DNA from: Desulfosarcina widdelii
GTDB lineage: Bacteria; Desulfobacterota; Desulfobacteria; Desulfobacterales; Desulfosarcinaceae
Length of the DNA stretch: 64,000 nucleotides
Assembly: GCF_009688965.1 (NCBI RefSeq)
Contig: NZ_AP021875.1
Location: 4,464,001 to 4,528,000, forward strand
Reading direction: 5' to 3'
Shown: positions 1 to 8,574 of the stretch, one piece after another
How positions within the stretch are numbered: position 1 is the first letter of the stretch
Layout: each line of letters starts with the position of its first letter
Program-made: the position numbers and the translations under genes
The notes under the pieces: generated by a model
Seen by the model: the letters and a program-made list of their open reading frames with translations, nothing else
Told to the model about the DNA's origin: nothing
Database searches by the model: none

Positions 1-2
1 CC

Positions 3-1076
3 AAGCTCTTGGGTCTTCCGGTGATTTTGTGCATTGATGGCACCAAAACCACCCGCACCATGGCAGCGGTGGTAGGGGGCATCGCCGCCTTCGATCCCGA
101 CGTACGCATCGGCGGGGTGGTCTTGAACCGGGTGGCCGGAAAGCGCCATCAATCCATTCTGACTCGGAGCATCGAGGAATACACAGGCATCCCGGTTCTG
201 GGTGCGGTTCCCAAACTGAAAAAGCAGCGCTTTCCCGAACGTCACATGGGGCTGGTGCCCACGCCGGAACATAGCTGGGCCGCCCCGGCCATCGATGCCA
301 TTCGGGAGGTTGCCGAAAACCATTTGGATATCGACCGCATCCAGCGACTGGCAGCAATGGCCGAACCGGTCGATCGCGTTAGACTGAATGTTTCAACAAC
401 CTCCTCAACGGCAACAAAAAATGAAGTGCCCGTCATCGGCATCGTCAGGGACTCGGCCTTCCAGTTCTACTATCCGGAAAACCTGGAGGCGCTGGAGAGT
501 GCCGGCGCCCATTTGGTATTTCTGAGTCCGCTGAAGGACAAGTCCCTTCCCTCGGTGGATGCCCTGTACATCGGCGGCGGTTTTCCGGAAACCCACGGCC
601 GCGAACTGGAGGCCAACGCGACCTTTAGAAGGGAACTCAAGGCCTTGGCCGAGGGCGGCCTGCCTGTTTATGCCGAATGCGGGGGGCTGATGTATCTGGG
701 CGAGGGTTTGATTCTTGAGGACGGCACCTATGAAATGGCCGGCGTCCTTCCTGTGGTGTTCGGCTTTTCCAAACGCCCCCAGGGTCATGGCTACACCATT
801 GTTCGAGTGGAAGGTGAAAACCCCTATTTCGAGAAAGGTGCGACCTTGCTGGGCCATGAATTTCACTATTCCAGCGTAAAGGAGTGGAAAGGCTCGCCTC
901 AGAATTTGGCCTTTTCCATGCAGCGCGGCAGTGGCTTTATTGATGGCCGGGACGGCGTCTGCATCAACAACGTTCTGGCCACCTATACCCACATCCATGC
1001 GTTGGGCACACCCGTTTGGGCCAAGGCGCTGGTCGACCAGGCTCGCGCCTATCGACTGCGCTGCTCCCAGCATTAA
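3..1076 (+). CDS. cbiA/cobB: Cobyrinate a,c-diamide synthase, 5' truncated by window edge
   Basis: This enzyme makes the ATP- and glutamine-dependent a,c-diamide of cobyrinate or hydrogenobyrinate in cobalamin synthesis, in the cytoplasm. The visible 355 or so residues hold the end of the dethiobiotin-synthetase-like ATPase domain (the GGVVLNRV strand) and a complete class I glutaminase-like domain. The nucleophile cysteine is in AECGGLMYL (about residue 224 from the first visible Met) and the histidine is in GHEFHYSS. The family is about 450-460 residues, so roughly 100 residues, including the P-loop, lie before the window. The reading frame is open to base 3, so the internal ATG at 9 is not the true start. 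It converges with the cytochrome gene across a hairpin. Confidence 0.92.
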   Translation, partial: KLLGLPVILCIDGTKTTRTMAAVVGGIAAFDPDVRIGGVVLNRVAGKRHQSILTRSIEEYTGIPVLGAVPKLKKQRFPERHMGLVPTPEHSWAAPAIDAIREVAENHLDIDRIQRLAAMAEPVDRVRLNVSTTSSTATKNEVPVIGIVRDSAFQFYYPENLEALESAGAHLVFLSPLKDKSLPSVDALYIGGGFPETHGRELEANATFRRELKALAEGGLPVYAECGGLMYLGEGLILEDGTYEMAGVLPVVFGFSKRPQGHGYTIVRVEGENPYFEKGATLLGHEFHYSSVKEWKGSPQNLAFSMQRGSGFIDGRDGVCINNVLATYTHIHALGTPVWAKALVDQARAYRLRCSQH

Positions 1077-1180
1077 CGCCCCCCTTTAACAAAACGGCTT
1101 TTTACAGCGTGCTTCTTGTTTGTCAGTCAAGATGCCAATTGCAGGCAAGAAGAACGATGGATGAGGGAAGATGGATGAAA

Positions 1181-1220
1181 AAACGGGGTCTCCGCCGCCA
1201 GTGGCGGTAGGACCCCGTTT
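1181..1220 (-). terminator. Hairpin terminator between convergent genes
   Basis: A 10-bp perfect stem (AAACGGGGTC with GACCCCGTTT) encloses an inner CCGCC/GGCGG stem. Read on the minus strand, the stem runs into a T-tract (six Ts from the A-run at 1178-1183). It should therefore terminate the cytochrome transcript and may also act for the cobalamin gene. Confidence 0.75.
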
Positions 1221-1247
1221 CGTATTGGGACTATAGAAAAGTCGGAA

Positions 1248-1727
1248 CTACTTTTTCTTTTTCGGATGACACTTGGTGCATGCCTGCGGCGCGGCCTTGG
1301 TCTTGTTCTTCTTGTTGTAATCCTTATGGCAGCTAATGCAATTTTCGTGAAGGGCCTCGGCGTGGTACTCCAGCTCCTTCGCCTTTATCTCTTTTTTCGA
1401 AGCCTTATTCGCTTTCAAATCCTTTTTGACCGAACCAGGCATCTTTCCGGGCGTCTTGTGACACTCAATGCAGTTTTTCACATCGTCGCCCATCTTCAAG
1501 TCATTGAGCGGTTTGCCCTTGTCGTCGTGGTGACATTCGCCGCAGCCGACCTTGTACTCCTCGTTGTGTTTCTTGTGGCTGAAGGTCACAATGCCTTTTT
1601 CATGTTCCTTGTAGGCCTTGTTCTCCATCTTGATCACGTCGTCCACCGCCGTGGCGGCGTAGATCGGCCCGGCGGCGAACATCAGCGCCACACATACCGC
1701 TGCCAGAATAATTGTACGTTTACCCAT
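1248..1727 (-). CDS. Periplasmic tetrahaem class III cytochrome c
   Basis: This is a small exported cytochrome with a signal peptide (KR, then a hydrophobic stretch ending AGPIYAA) and four CxxCH haem sites: CGECH, CIECH, CISCH and CTKCH. Additional histidines precede them (FSHKKH), as expected for bis-His ligation. Length and haem count fit the cytochrome c3 family, which shuttles electrons in the periplasm between hydrogenases or formate dehydrogenases and membrane complexes in sulfate reducers. The protein is very lysine-rich, ending in four lysines. A GTG at 1736 is also possible; the ATG at 1727 is preferred because it begins a classical signal peptide with AGGAG about 10 bases upstream. 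It is monocistronic, with a terminator downstream. Confidence 0.9.
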   Translation of the reverse strand: MGKRTIILAAVCVALMFAAGPIYAATAVDDVIKMENKAYKEHEKGIVTFSHKKHNEEYKVGCGECHHDDKGKPLNDLKMGDDVKNCIECHKTPGKMPGSVKKDLKANKASKKEIKAKELEYHAEALHENCISCHKDYNKKNKTKAAPQACTKCHPKKKK

Positions 1728-1817
1728 AACCTCCACTCTCCTTATTTAAATTGGTTAACGCCCCAAATCACTCCGCATAATTTTTCTATCAATCCTGATG
1801 GTCTGTGTCAATGGGAA

Positions 1818-3545
1818 TCATGAACCATTTTTATTATATATTTTTAGATAGTTATTAAACAACCGCGAATTGATGCGGCTGGTCCGGTCGAAGTCGGCCA
1901 TCATCTCGAACCCCGGTATCAGGGCGCGGGTCACCGGTATTTCCAAGTCCTTACGGGTCATGTCCACATAGATGGGGAAAACGTCGTTGGCCATCAGGGT
2001 TTGCTCCACCAGGACCAGATCCCGGTCCGGCGAACCGGTGGAAAAATCCGGCAGCGCTTCGAATTGCAGCCAGGGTAGATCGGGAAGCGCAGGAGCCGAG
2101 GGGGGACCCACGGGATAAGGGTAGGGCGTTTCGGTAAGGGCCGAGAGCACGGCCTGCCTGCCGTTCAGGTTGGTTCCGCTTCCCCGGACCACGGTCCCGT
2201 TCCGGTGGGTCACGAAGCAGCTACAGCAAGGGATGCCGAATGCCGGACTGATATCCTGAAATTGCACGTAAAATCTCCGCGCCCGATAATCCTCCAACAG
2301 GGCGCCGACCGGTTCGTCTTCAGCTGAAACCCTAAAGCATCGCGAGGGGTGAAACGGGTTGACCGCCTCGCTGTCCCGTTCGAGTAATTCGTAAAGCGCG
2401 CTGAGTCGGGCCTCGGCCATGGTGTTTCCCGATGCCAACCCGGTGGAGCCCAGGCCGGAAAACAGGGCTCGTTCGTCCAGGTTGCAAAACAGGTAGACAC
2501 ATTGCACCGGCACCCAGATCGGCACGGGTCCATTTGAGGTCAACCGCTCGCCTTCCATCCAGTAAAGAGGCTCGTCCCGGTAGGGAACCTCAAGGCAGAG
2601 GCAATTGGGGTCCAGCACCGGATAGCCCTCGGCGGCCAGCCGGGAAAGGCTGCCATGGATAAGCGCATGGGGCCGCAGGGTTCCCATGATGCCAGATTCC
2701 GCAATCCCGGCAAAAGAGGAGTAGCGCTCGACGACTTCCATGAGGCACGACGCCCGGGCCGCTTCCAGGGAAAGCCCGCGTCCATATGAAGTCTGGACGC
2801 CGGAGAGGGTGTAAACCAGCCCGCCGCTGCGTACCTCGTGGGAAAAGCGCCATTTGCGCAACAGGGCAATCGGGCTCAGTGAAGACTGATGGCGCATCTC
2901 GCCGCCCTCGAAAAGATCCAGATTTTCAAGAGAGAAGAGTGCACGGTCGATGGTCTGCTGAAGCGGCGGCCGGGGTTGGCCGGGAGATCGCGAATCCCTC
3001 ATCGAAGCGTCGATGATCGCTTGCAGGTGGGCTCCCTTTGGCGGCTTCTGCTCGCTGCCGTCAACGCCTTCCACGGGAAAAGCAAGGTCCGTCTTTTGCG
3101 GCGGAGGCAGGGGGCGGTGGCGCGTCAGATTGGCATGAAACAACTCGACCCACTGCCGGTGAAGGGCCTGATCGGGCAGCCCTTCCGATCGCAGAACCAC
3201 CAGGGGGCTTGCCTCTGCCAGAGCCTTGATTTCACGCCGTTTGAAAGGTTTGCGCAACCCGGACAGGTGATCGTAGATCAGGACAGCTTCCAGCAGCAGC
3301 GCCCGTACAATCGGATCGCCTCCCACTTCGGAGCGCAAAAACACTCCAACGACATCCGAGTCCATCGATGCGATGCATCCCAGCAGGTAATTGTGCATGA
3401 AAACGTCGTTGGGGTTTTGTTGCAGGTAGCGCAACCCGTCCACGAAGGTCGGTGGGTCCCGGGGAACCGGGGCGAAAAAACCGGTTCCGGCGGCGGTCTC
3501 CTGGAGCGCCAGTCGGTAACGCGGGGGGGCTGCCGAAAGACTCAT
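1818..3545 (-). CDS. YcaO-domain protein with N-terminal extension, translationally coupled to tatC
   Basis: YcaO enzymes use ATP to activate backbone amides, making azolines, thioamides or macrocycles. Some members, including E. coli YcaO, have other roles. Here about 190 N-terminal residues without a recognisable domain (starting with a helix-rich leader) precede a YcaO domain. The domain carries the two ATP-site helices ASCLMEVVERYS and ALYELLERDSEA (both ExxER) and a C-terminal strand-rich part. Its ATG overlaps the tatC stop by 4 bases (ATGA), so it is the last gene of tatA/B-tatC-ycaO. No thiazole-type precursor peptide, cyclodehydratase partner or TfuA was seen nearby. The substrate is therefore unknown, and E. 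coli YcaO-like or protein-modifying roles are equally open. Confidence 0.85.
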   Translation of the reverse strand: MSLSAAPPRYRLALQETAAGTGFFAPVPRDPPTFVDGLRYLQQNPNDVFMHNYLLGCIASMDSDVVGVFLRSEVGGDPIVRALLLEAVLIYDHLSGLRKPFKRREIKALAEASPLVVLRSEGLPDQALHRQWVELFHANLTRHRPLPPPQKTDLAFPVEGVDGSEQKPPKGAHLQAIIDASMRDSRSPGQPRPPLQQTIDRALFSLENLDLFEGGEMRHQSSLSPIALLRKWRFSHEVRSGGLVYTLSGVQTSYGRGLSLEAARASCLMEVVERYSSFAGIAESGIMGTLRPHALIHGSLSRLAAEGYPVLDPNCLCLEVPYRDEPLYWMEGERLTSNGPVPIWVPVQCVYLFCNLDERALFSGLGSTGLASGNTMAEARLSALYELLERDSEAVNPFHPSRCFRVSAEDEPVGALLEDYRARRFYVQFQDISPAFGIPCCSCFVTHRNGTVVRGSGTNLNGRQAVLSALTETPYPYPVGPPSAPALPDLPWLQFEALPDFSTGSPDRDLVLVEQTLMANDVFPIYVDMTRKDLEIPVTRALIPGFEMMADFDRTSRINSRLFNNYLKIYNKNGS

Positions 3546-4342
3546 GAATCCTTTGCGCCCTCGGCTTCGGTGGTGCTTTCGGTGGTGCTTTCGGTGGCGG
3601 TTTCGGGCGGCTTTTCCTTGCGGCCGAAAATCCGGGCGCCGATAATACTGATCTCGTAAAGCACCATCAACGGCAGGGCCATCATGACCTGGGTGACCAC
3701 ATCCGGCGGCGTCAGGATGGCGGCGCCCACGAAAAATAGCAGCAGGGCATATTTGCGGTTTTTCTTTAAAAAAGGAACGCTGACGATGCCCAGCTTGGCC
3801 AGAAAGGTGATAACCAGGGGCAGTTCGAAAACCAGTCCGAAGGCCAGCAACAGCTTGGCCGAAAAACTCAGATATTCCTTCATGGAAGGCATGGGCCGGA
3901 TGGTTTCCGTTGCAAATCCCAGGAAAAAATCGAATCCGTAAGGAAAAACGATGAAGTAGCCGAACAGGGCGCCCCCCACAAAGAAGATCGAGGAAAGCAG
4001 AACGATGGGCACCAGCAGTTTCTTCTCACGATCATACAGTCCCGGAGCGATAAACATCCAGAACTGGTAGATGATCACCGGGGAGGCCAGCATGAGCCCG
4101 GCAAGAAAGGAGACCTTGAGGAAAGTAAAAAACGCCTCGGGCAGTCCGGTATAGATCAGGGTTTCCCCCTGTTTCATCACCGAAATCAGCGGCTGGGTCA
4201 AAATTTGAAACAGCTTTTCCTTGAATCCGTAGGAGACGGCAAATCCGAGGCCAACAGCGATGAAACAGGAGATCAGCCGCTTGCGCAACTCCTCGAGATG
4301 AACGGTAAAGGGAACCTTGTCTTCCGTATCCAGATTGGCCAC
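3542..4342 (-). CDS. tatC: Sec-independent translocase subunit TatC
   Basis: TatC is the membrane receptor that binds twin-arginine signal peptides and exports folded redox proteins. The protein is 266 residues with six predicted transmembrane segments. The conserved HLEELR motif is at residues 15-20, before the first segment, and the conserved F-x-x-P and YQFW region follows the second. The C-terminal tail is a short Thr/Glu/Ser repeat (TATESTTESTTEAEG) encoded by near-perfect direct DNA repeats at 3565-3605. It lies 5 bases after tatA/B and overlaps ycaO by 4 bases. Confidence 0.95.
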   Translation of the reverse strand: MANLDTEDKVPFTVHLEELRKRLISCFIAVGLGFAVSYGFKEKLFQILTQPLISVMKQGETLIYTGLPEAFFTFLKVSFLAGLMLASPVIIYQFWMFIAPGLYDREKKLLVPIVLLSSIFFVGGALFGYFIVFPYGFDFFLGFATETIRPMPSMKEYLSFSAKLLLAFGLVFELPLVITFLAKLGIVSVPFLKKNRKYALLLFFVGAAILTPPDVVTQVMMALPLMVLYEISIIGARIFGRKEKPPETATESTTESTTEAEGAKDS

Positions 4343-4347
4343 GTCGC

Positions 4348-4794
4348 TTATTCCTTGCCTGTTTTAGACTCCGGCTCGGAATCCGTTTCAGTGGGTTCGT
4401 TGTCGACCGGGGCTGCATCCACAGGATCGGCCTGGTCTTGACTGCGGCGGTCGAAGGCCGCTTTGAGCTGCTCCATGGAGTCGCCGGATTTGGCGGCATC
4501 GTCTTCCTCCGCCATCTTCATCTCGGCCTCATCGGCAAGTTTTTCATTCTCCGAAGCTTCCTTGTCGCCCGCATCTTCGGCAGGCGCGGTTTTTCCAATG
4601 TCGTTAAAGGCACTCTTGACCTCTTTCAGTTCCGTATCGATCTGCATGCTCTCCTTCAGATCGCTGGTCGCCTTTTTGAATTCGCCCATGGCCTTTCCCA
4701 ACGATCTGGCCAGATCCGGCAGTTTCTTGGGCCCGATGACAATCAGGGCCACCGCCAGGATGAGGATCATTTCCGGCATTCCGATCCCGAACAT
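4348..4794 (-). CDS. tatB: Twin-arginine translocase subunit TatA/TatB type
   Basis: This single-span protein oligomerises with TatC. An N-terminal membrane helix (about residues 7-21) ends in the hallmark GPKKLPDLARSLG hinge and amphipathic helix. A long acidic, low-complexity tail (about residues 60-148) follows. The length and the opening MFGIGMPEM favour TatB over TatA, but the two classes are hard to separate by eye. It is the first gene of the tat operon, with a good promoter at 4843-4871. Confidence 0.9.
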   Translation of the reverse strand: MFGIGMPEMILILAVALIVIGPKKLPDLARSLGKAMGEFKKATSDLKESMQIDTELKEVKSAFNDIGKTAPAEDAGDKEASENEKLADEAEMKMAEEDDAAKSGDSMEQLKAAFDRRSQDQADPVDAAPVDNEPTETDSEPESKTGKE

Positions 4795-4842
4795 GAATAT
4801 CTCCTTTACCGCGATAAAATTGCGTTCATTTCAAAATGAAAA

Positions 4843-4871
4843 ACAGTACTGGTTTTACAGGGGGGTGTCAA
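4843..4871 (-). promoter_or_regulatory. Predicted sigma-70 promoter of the tat operon
   Basis: On the minus strand TTGACA (4866-4871) is followed after exactly 17 bases by TACTGT (4843-4848), about 50 bases before the tatB start. The -35 is a perfect consensus match and the -10 keeps TA...T. Confidence 0.6.
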
Positions 4872-4912
4872 GACAAGAGGATGCCGTGAAAACACTGGAA
4901 CGGCAGACAATA

Positions 4913-6157
4913 TCAGCCGTCTGTACCCGCCGCGCTCGCTCCGCTTTCAGGGTCCAATACCAAAAGGTAAAAATTCCCTTTGTGCTGCATGTGGCCGGCG
5001 GCGATCCGGGCATAGGGACCGTTGCCCCAGAAGATGTCAATGCGCCCCGGCCCGCGGATGGCACCGCCGGTATCCTGGTTGAGGGCAAAGGCGGAAATGT
5101 CCATCCAACGGTCGATACGGCCGTTGCCGTCCACCACCGGAATCTGAGTCTGCAGAAAAGCCGGGGCGGCCATGGGAAAGACCCGGCGGTCCACGGCCAC
5201 CGAACGGGCCGGCGTCAGGTCCACACCGATGGCACCGATGGGCCCGGAATTTTCGGTTTTGAAAAAAACATAGCTGGGATTGTAATTGAGGATGGCGTCC
5301 ATCTCTTCGGGGTGGGCCTTGAGGTAGTCCCTGAGACGCTGCATGGACATCTCTTCGGCGGGGATCTTGCCCTGGTCGATGAGCAGGCGACCGATGCTGC
5401 GGTAGGGACGGCCGTTGGCCGCGTGGTAATGGACCCGGATGAAGCCGCCTTCGGCCAGGTAGATCCGGCCCGAGCCCTGGATCTGGAGAAAGAAGAGATC
5501 GATGCGGTCGTCCACCCAGGCAATGGGCGGGGCCAGGCGACCAAAGTTCTCCTCCGCCTCGATGGCCTGCCGGTCCGGGTAGGGCACCACGGTATTGCCC
5601 TGAACCCGGCCGACGATGCGCTTGCCGGCAAGGTCTTCAGAAAAGGGGGTCAGGTCGATAACCATCAGGTCGCCGGGCCGGGTGTAAACCGGATAACGGT
5701 AGCGGGCGTCGGGGGTCCGGCTGCCCTTCAGGTGAGGCTCGTAGTAGCCCGTGAAAAGCACCTGGCCGCTCTCGGGACCGCCGGAGGACCGGTACACCCG
5801 AAAATTCTGGGCAATAAAGCGGTTGACCTCTTCCGGGCCGGGTCGCCTGTCCACCAAGGCCTGCAAAACTTCCAGCGATCGCTTCAGGTGGCGGGCGTCG
5901 TAGGTGTCTTCGCCGAAACGGAACGTGCGCTCGGCCGGCAACCGCTGAAGATATTCGAGGCTTTTTCCGATGCCGTGGCTCAGGTTGTCCAGAAAAAACC
6001 CGTCCGAAAAATCCGGATAATCGTCAACCGCCAGCAGGACCAGCGCCGGCTCGGGGGACGGGGCCGGACCCTGAAACCAACTGCAGCCGGCCAGAAGGGA
6101 AAGGGTTGTGATCAGAAGAATCGTCCGAAAAAAGGAGGCGCGTGCAAAAAAAATCAT
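4913..6157 (-). CDS. mltA: Membrane-bound lytic murein transglycosylase A, lipoprotein
   Basis: MltA cleaves the MurNAc-GlcNAc bond of peptidoglycan with 1,6-anhydro product formation and is anchored in the outer membrane. The 414-residue protein has a lipoprotein signal with lipobox LLAGC (Cys25). The MltA barrel domain (FTGYYEPHLKG region) is followed by the C-terminal 3D domain, which carries the DTGGAIRGPGRIDIFWG stretch with the catalytic aspartate and neighbouring Asp residues. The start overlaps the moaC stop by 4 bases, making it the last gene of mobA-moaE-moaC-mltA. There is no obvious functional link to molybdenum cofactor. Confidence 0.93.
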   Translation of the reverse strand: MIFFARASFFRTILLITTLSLLAGCSWFQGPAPSPEPALVLLAVDDYPDFSDGFFLDNLSHGIGKSLEYLQRLPAERTFRFGEDTYDARHLKRSLEVLQALVDRRPGPEEVNRFIAQNFRVYRSSGGPESGQVLFTGYYEPHLKGSRTPDARYRYPVYTRPGDLMVIDLTPFSEDLAGKRIVGRVQGNTVVPYPDRQAIEAEENFGRLAPPIAWVDDRIDLFFLQIQGSGRIYLAEGGFIRVHYHAANGRPYRSIGRLLIDQGKIPAEEMSMQRLRDYLKAHPEEMDAILNYNPSYVFFKTENSGPIGAIGVDLTPARSVAVDRRVFPMAAPAFLQTQIPVVDGNGRIDRWMDISAFALNQDTGGAIRGPGRIDIFWGNGPYARIAAGHMQHKGNFYLLVLDPESGASAAGTDG

Positions 6158-6642
6158 CGGTTATCCACAGGACGGGTGAAGGTGCCGCTCTTGCCCCCGG
6201 TTTTTTTCAGCAGGCAGATGTCGGTGATGGTCATGGCCTTGTCCACGGCCTTGCACATGTCGTAGAGGGTCAAAGCCGCTACGGATACGGCGGTCAGGGC
6301 CTCCATTTCCACGCCGGTCAGATCGTTGATGCGGGCGGTGCCTTCGATGCGAATGGTGTGGGTGTCTGCGCTGGAAAAAAAATCGACCTGAACATGGGTC
6401 AGGTTCAAGGGGTGGCACATAGGGATCAGATCGGCGGTCTTCTTGGCAGCCATGACACCGGCGATCCGGGCGGTTTCCAGCACATTTCCCTTCGTGACCG
6501 TGCCTTCCTGAATTTGCGTAAACGCCGCTGCGCTCATGTGGATCACGGCTTGGGCAATAGCCGTCCGCCGGGTCGGGGTTTTGGCCGTTACGTCCACCAT
6601 GCGCACCCGGCCCTTATCGTCAATGTGGGTCAAATCGGGCAT
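6154..6642 (-). CDS. moaC: Cyclic pyranopterin monophosphate synthase MoaC
   Basis: MoaC converts 3',8-cyclo-dihydro-GTP (made by MoaA) into cyclic pyranopterin monophosphate, the first stable intermediate of molybdopterin synthesis. The 162-residue length is standard. The conserved MCHPLNLTHV and GVEMEALTAVSVAALTLYDM segments and the KAVDKAM motif are all present. It lies between the moaE-like gene and mltA, and overlaps mltA by 4 bases. Confidence 0.97.
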   Translation of the reverse strand: MPDLTHIDDKGRVRMVDVTAKTPTRRTAIAQAVIHMSAAAFTQIQEGTVTKGNVLETARIAGVMAAKKTADLIPMCHPLNLTHVQVDFFSSADTHTIRIEGTARINDLTGVEMEALTAVSVAALTLYDMCKAVDKAMTITDICLLKKTGGKSGTFTRPVDNR

Positions 6643-6679
6643 CTCTGTTCCTATGTTTATTGGTCTCGAAAAAAGCTTA

Positions 6680-7039
6680 TCAGACGAAGAACTCGGTCTT
6701 AGCCGTCACCGTCGTCTTGATCGCGTCCAGGGTATCGCTCAGTGTTTCGATGACATGCTCCCGGATGTCCCCGGCCACCACCAGCAGCATAACGTCGTCC
6801 CCGATGGACAGATCCCTGTCGGCGGCGATTTCCACCTGGATATCGACAATGCCCGGGCGGGATCGCTGCTGGCTGAGCACCTGCTCCAGCCGCTCCCGGT
6901 CCACGGCCACGCGCAGGCCCGTCACCTTGCGTCCGTCCCGCGAGGAGCCCCGCACCACGCCGTTATGACATAAAATCATTCCCACTTGGTCGTAATCCGG
7001 ACGCTGCTTGATTTTGGCAATCAGGCTGTCGGTATTCAT
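6680..7039 (-). CDS. MoaE-like molybdopterin cofactor protein
   Basis: This 119-residue protein sits between mobA (5-base gap) and moaC. It keeps the MoaE-type core (VGMILCHNGVVRGSSRDG, then a VDIQVEIAADRDLSIGDD strand pair). In true MoaE, the large subunit of molybdopterin synthase, a C-terminal lysine in an FWKxE motif is catalytic. Here the C-terminus reads AKTEFFV, so that site is absent or rearranged. It may be a divergent MoaE of the Desulfobacterota type or a cofactor-handling relative. The family call rests on core similarity and context. Confidence 0.62.
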   Translation of the reverse strand: MNTDSLIAKIKQRPDYDQVGMILCHNGVVRGSSRDGRKVTGLRVAVDRERLEQVLSQQRSRPGIVDIQVEIAADRDLSIGDDVMLLVVAGDIREHVIETLSDTLDAIKTTVTAKTEFFV

Positions 7040-7044
7040 GGTCT

Positions 7045-7659
7045 TTAATGCTCCTTTTCGAATTTTGTTCTCAGGCTTTCCGCCATCTTCAGATCCTCGG
7101 GGGTGTTGATATTGAAAAAGGAGATCAACTCCGGATCGGCCTGGCGCAGTTCGGCTTCATCAATGGCTTTTAAACGCACTTTGCGAAACAAGCCCTGGAT
7201 TTTTAGCCGATCGCGCTCCAATTGGTTGGCCATGGCTGGCAGGCAGCTCTTCCTGTAGACAGCGAAAAGCGGCTCGAACCCGTCTGCCGTGGAAGGGATG
7301 ACGATGTCGGCTTTGGGCTCGATATGATCCAGCACACAACGAATCAGCGCTTCTCTGGCAAAAGGAGTGTCGCAGGCCACGAAAAACGCTGTCTCGTGGG
7401 CGGCGGCGAACAGACCGGCATGCAGGCCGTTGAGTGAACTGCGCTTTGCAAAGTGATCGCTGACAAGAAGGGCATCCACGTCCATGTAAGCCGCCGGGTC
7501 GTTGGTCACCAGCACCACCTGATCGAACAGCCGGCTGAAAACGTCCATCAGGCGATCCACGATGCGCTTTTCGCCGATGCGGATAAAGGCCTTGTTTTGC
7601 CCGCCAAACCGTTTGTTTTGTCCGCCGGCCAGAATCACGCCGGTGCATGCTGCGGCCAT
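7045..7659 (-). CDS. mobA: Molybdenum cofactor guanylyltransferase
   Basis: MobA transfers GMP from GTP to molybdopterin to make the MGD cofactor used by DMSO-reductase-family enzymes such as formate dehydrogenase. The nucleotidyltransferase signature GVILAGGQNKRFGGQNKAF opens the protein, and the FVACDTPF metal-binding segment follows. The longer ATG at 7701 is possible. The ATG at 7659 is chosen because GGAGG sits about 7 bases upstream and the family starts just before VILAGG. It is the first gene of mobA-moaE-moaC-mltA. Confidence 0.93.
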   Translation of the reverse strand: MAAACTGVILAGGQNKRFGGQNKAFIRIGEKRIVDRLMDVFSRLFDQVVLVTNDPAAYMDVDALLVSDHFAKRSSLNGLHAGLFAAAHETAFFVACDTPFAREALIRCVLDHIEPKADIVIPSTADGFEPLFAVYRKSCLPAMANQLERDRLKIQGLFRKVRLKAIDEAELRQADPELISFFNINTPEDLKMAESLRTKFEKEH

Positions 7660-7915
7660 AAAACGCCTCCGGCATGGATGGGTTGAGGAAGCCTTTTTCA
7701 TTCAGGCGATCCGAGGATGTGCTGTCCCAAACATAAAAAAAACCCGGTGTAAAAGCAAGGTGATTAAGCGATTCCAACTTGCCTCGGCTGCGTTCATGGG
7801 GTAGGGTTTCGCATCCCGACGCTGGGAAATAAGCCATCCTGATTTCGGGTGTTGCCGGTAAGCCTGAACAGAAGCGCGGCTCAAGCCAACGGGTAGCCGC
7901 GCCTACAATTTTGAC

Positions 7916-8045
7916 GACGTCGTAAAAAGTCATAGACGCGTCATGCCGGACTTGATCCGGCATCCAAAACATATTGAAAATACTGGATTCCAGCCTGTAC
8001 CGGAATGACGAAAAACAGCAAATTCCCACTTTTTACGGAACCGTC
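7916..8045. repeat. Palindromic intergenic repeat, copy A
   Basis: The ends are inverted copies (GACGTCGTAAAAAGTC at 7916-7931 and ACTTTTTACGGAACCGTC at 8028-8045). Inside lie two further inverted pairs built on CGTCATGCCGGA (7939 onward) and CCGGAATGACG (to 8010). A second full copy is at 28225-28349 and a half copy near 32269-32320. No ORF is inside, so it is MITE/REP-like. The rest of the gene-free stretch (7660-7915) shows nothing recognisable. Confidence 0.8.
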
Positions 8046-8070
8046 GGCTTTCAAATGAGGAGATGAAAAA

Positions 8071-8571
8071 ATGGGAGTCCACGATCATCGCAAGGCTGCG
8101 CCGAAAACCGTCGACCTGGGAATATTGTCGGTTTCCACCACCCGCTCCATCAAAGACGACGAAAGCGGCCAATGGATTGCCAAACGGGCCCGCAAGGAGG
8201 GACATGAAGTCCGCCTTCACCAGGTGGTCACCGACGACATCGCCGCCATTCGCGAGGCGGCATTGAAAGGCATCCGGCAAAACGATCTCGAGGCCCTTTT
8301 GGTTACCGGCGGCACCGGCATCACGCCCCGGGATGTGACCATCGAAGCCCTCAGGCCACTCTTTGCCAAGGAGATGCCGGCTTTTGCCGCCATCTTCGCC
8401 CAGCTCAGCTACGAAGAGATCGATTCCGCCGCCATCCTCTCCCGGGCCGCCGCCGGTGTGATCGGCACCACGGTGGTGTTCTGCATGCCCGGCAGCAAAA
8501 AGGCCTGCCAGTTGGCCTGCAAGGCGCTGATTTTTCCAGAACTGGGGCATGTGGTCGCCCACGTCCGGTGA
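8071..8571 (+). CDS. moaB: MoaB/Mog family molybdopterin adenylyltransferase-like protein
   Basis: MogA-type members adenylylate molybdopterin before metal insertion; bacterial MoaB is closely related and its role is less certain. The 166-residue single domain has the conserved ALLVTGGTGITPRDVTIEAL nucleotide/pterin loop and the MPGSKKACQLA segment. The ATG at 8071 has AGGAGA about 9 bases upstream. It is divergent from mobA across the palindromic repeat, and the polyferredoxin gene follows after 3 bases. Confidence 0.92.
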   Translation: MGVHDHRKAAPKTVDLGILSVSTTRSIKDDESGQWIAKRARKEGHEVRLHQVVTDDIAAIREAALKGIRQNDLEALLVTGGTGITPRDVTIEALRPLFAKEMPAFAAIFAQLSYEEIDSAAILSRAAAGVIGTTVVFCMPGSKKACQLACKALIFPELGHVVAHVR

Positions 8572-8574
8572 GCA

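Noticed and set aside
3565..3605. Direct repeats at the tatC 3' end as a mobile element
   Set aside because: They are in-frame repeats encoding a Thr/Ser/Glu tail, not an insertion.
6161..6169. DnaA-box-like TTATCCACA near the moaC-mltA overlap
   Set aside because: A single match inside coding sequence, with no others around it; chance occurrence.
4463..6265. Long plus-strand open frame antisense to tatB and mltA
   Set aside because: It covers two clear genes in the opposite direction, has no recognisable domains and is an artefact of codon bias.
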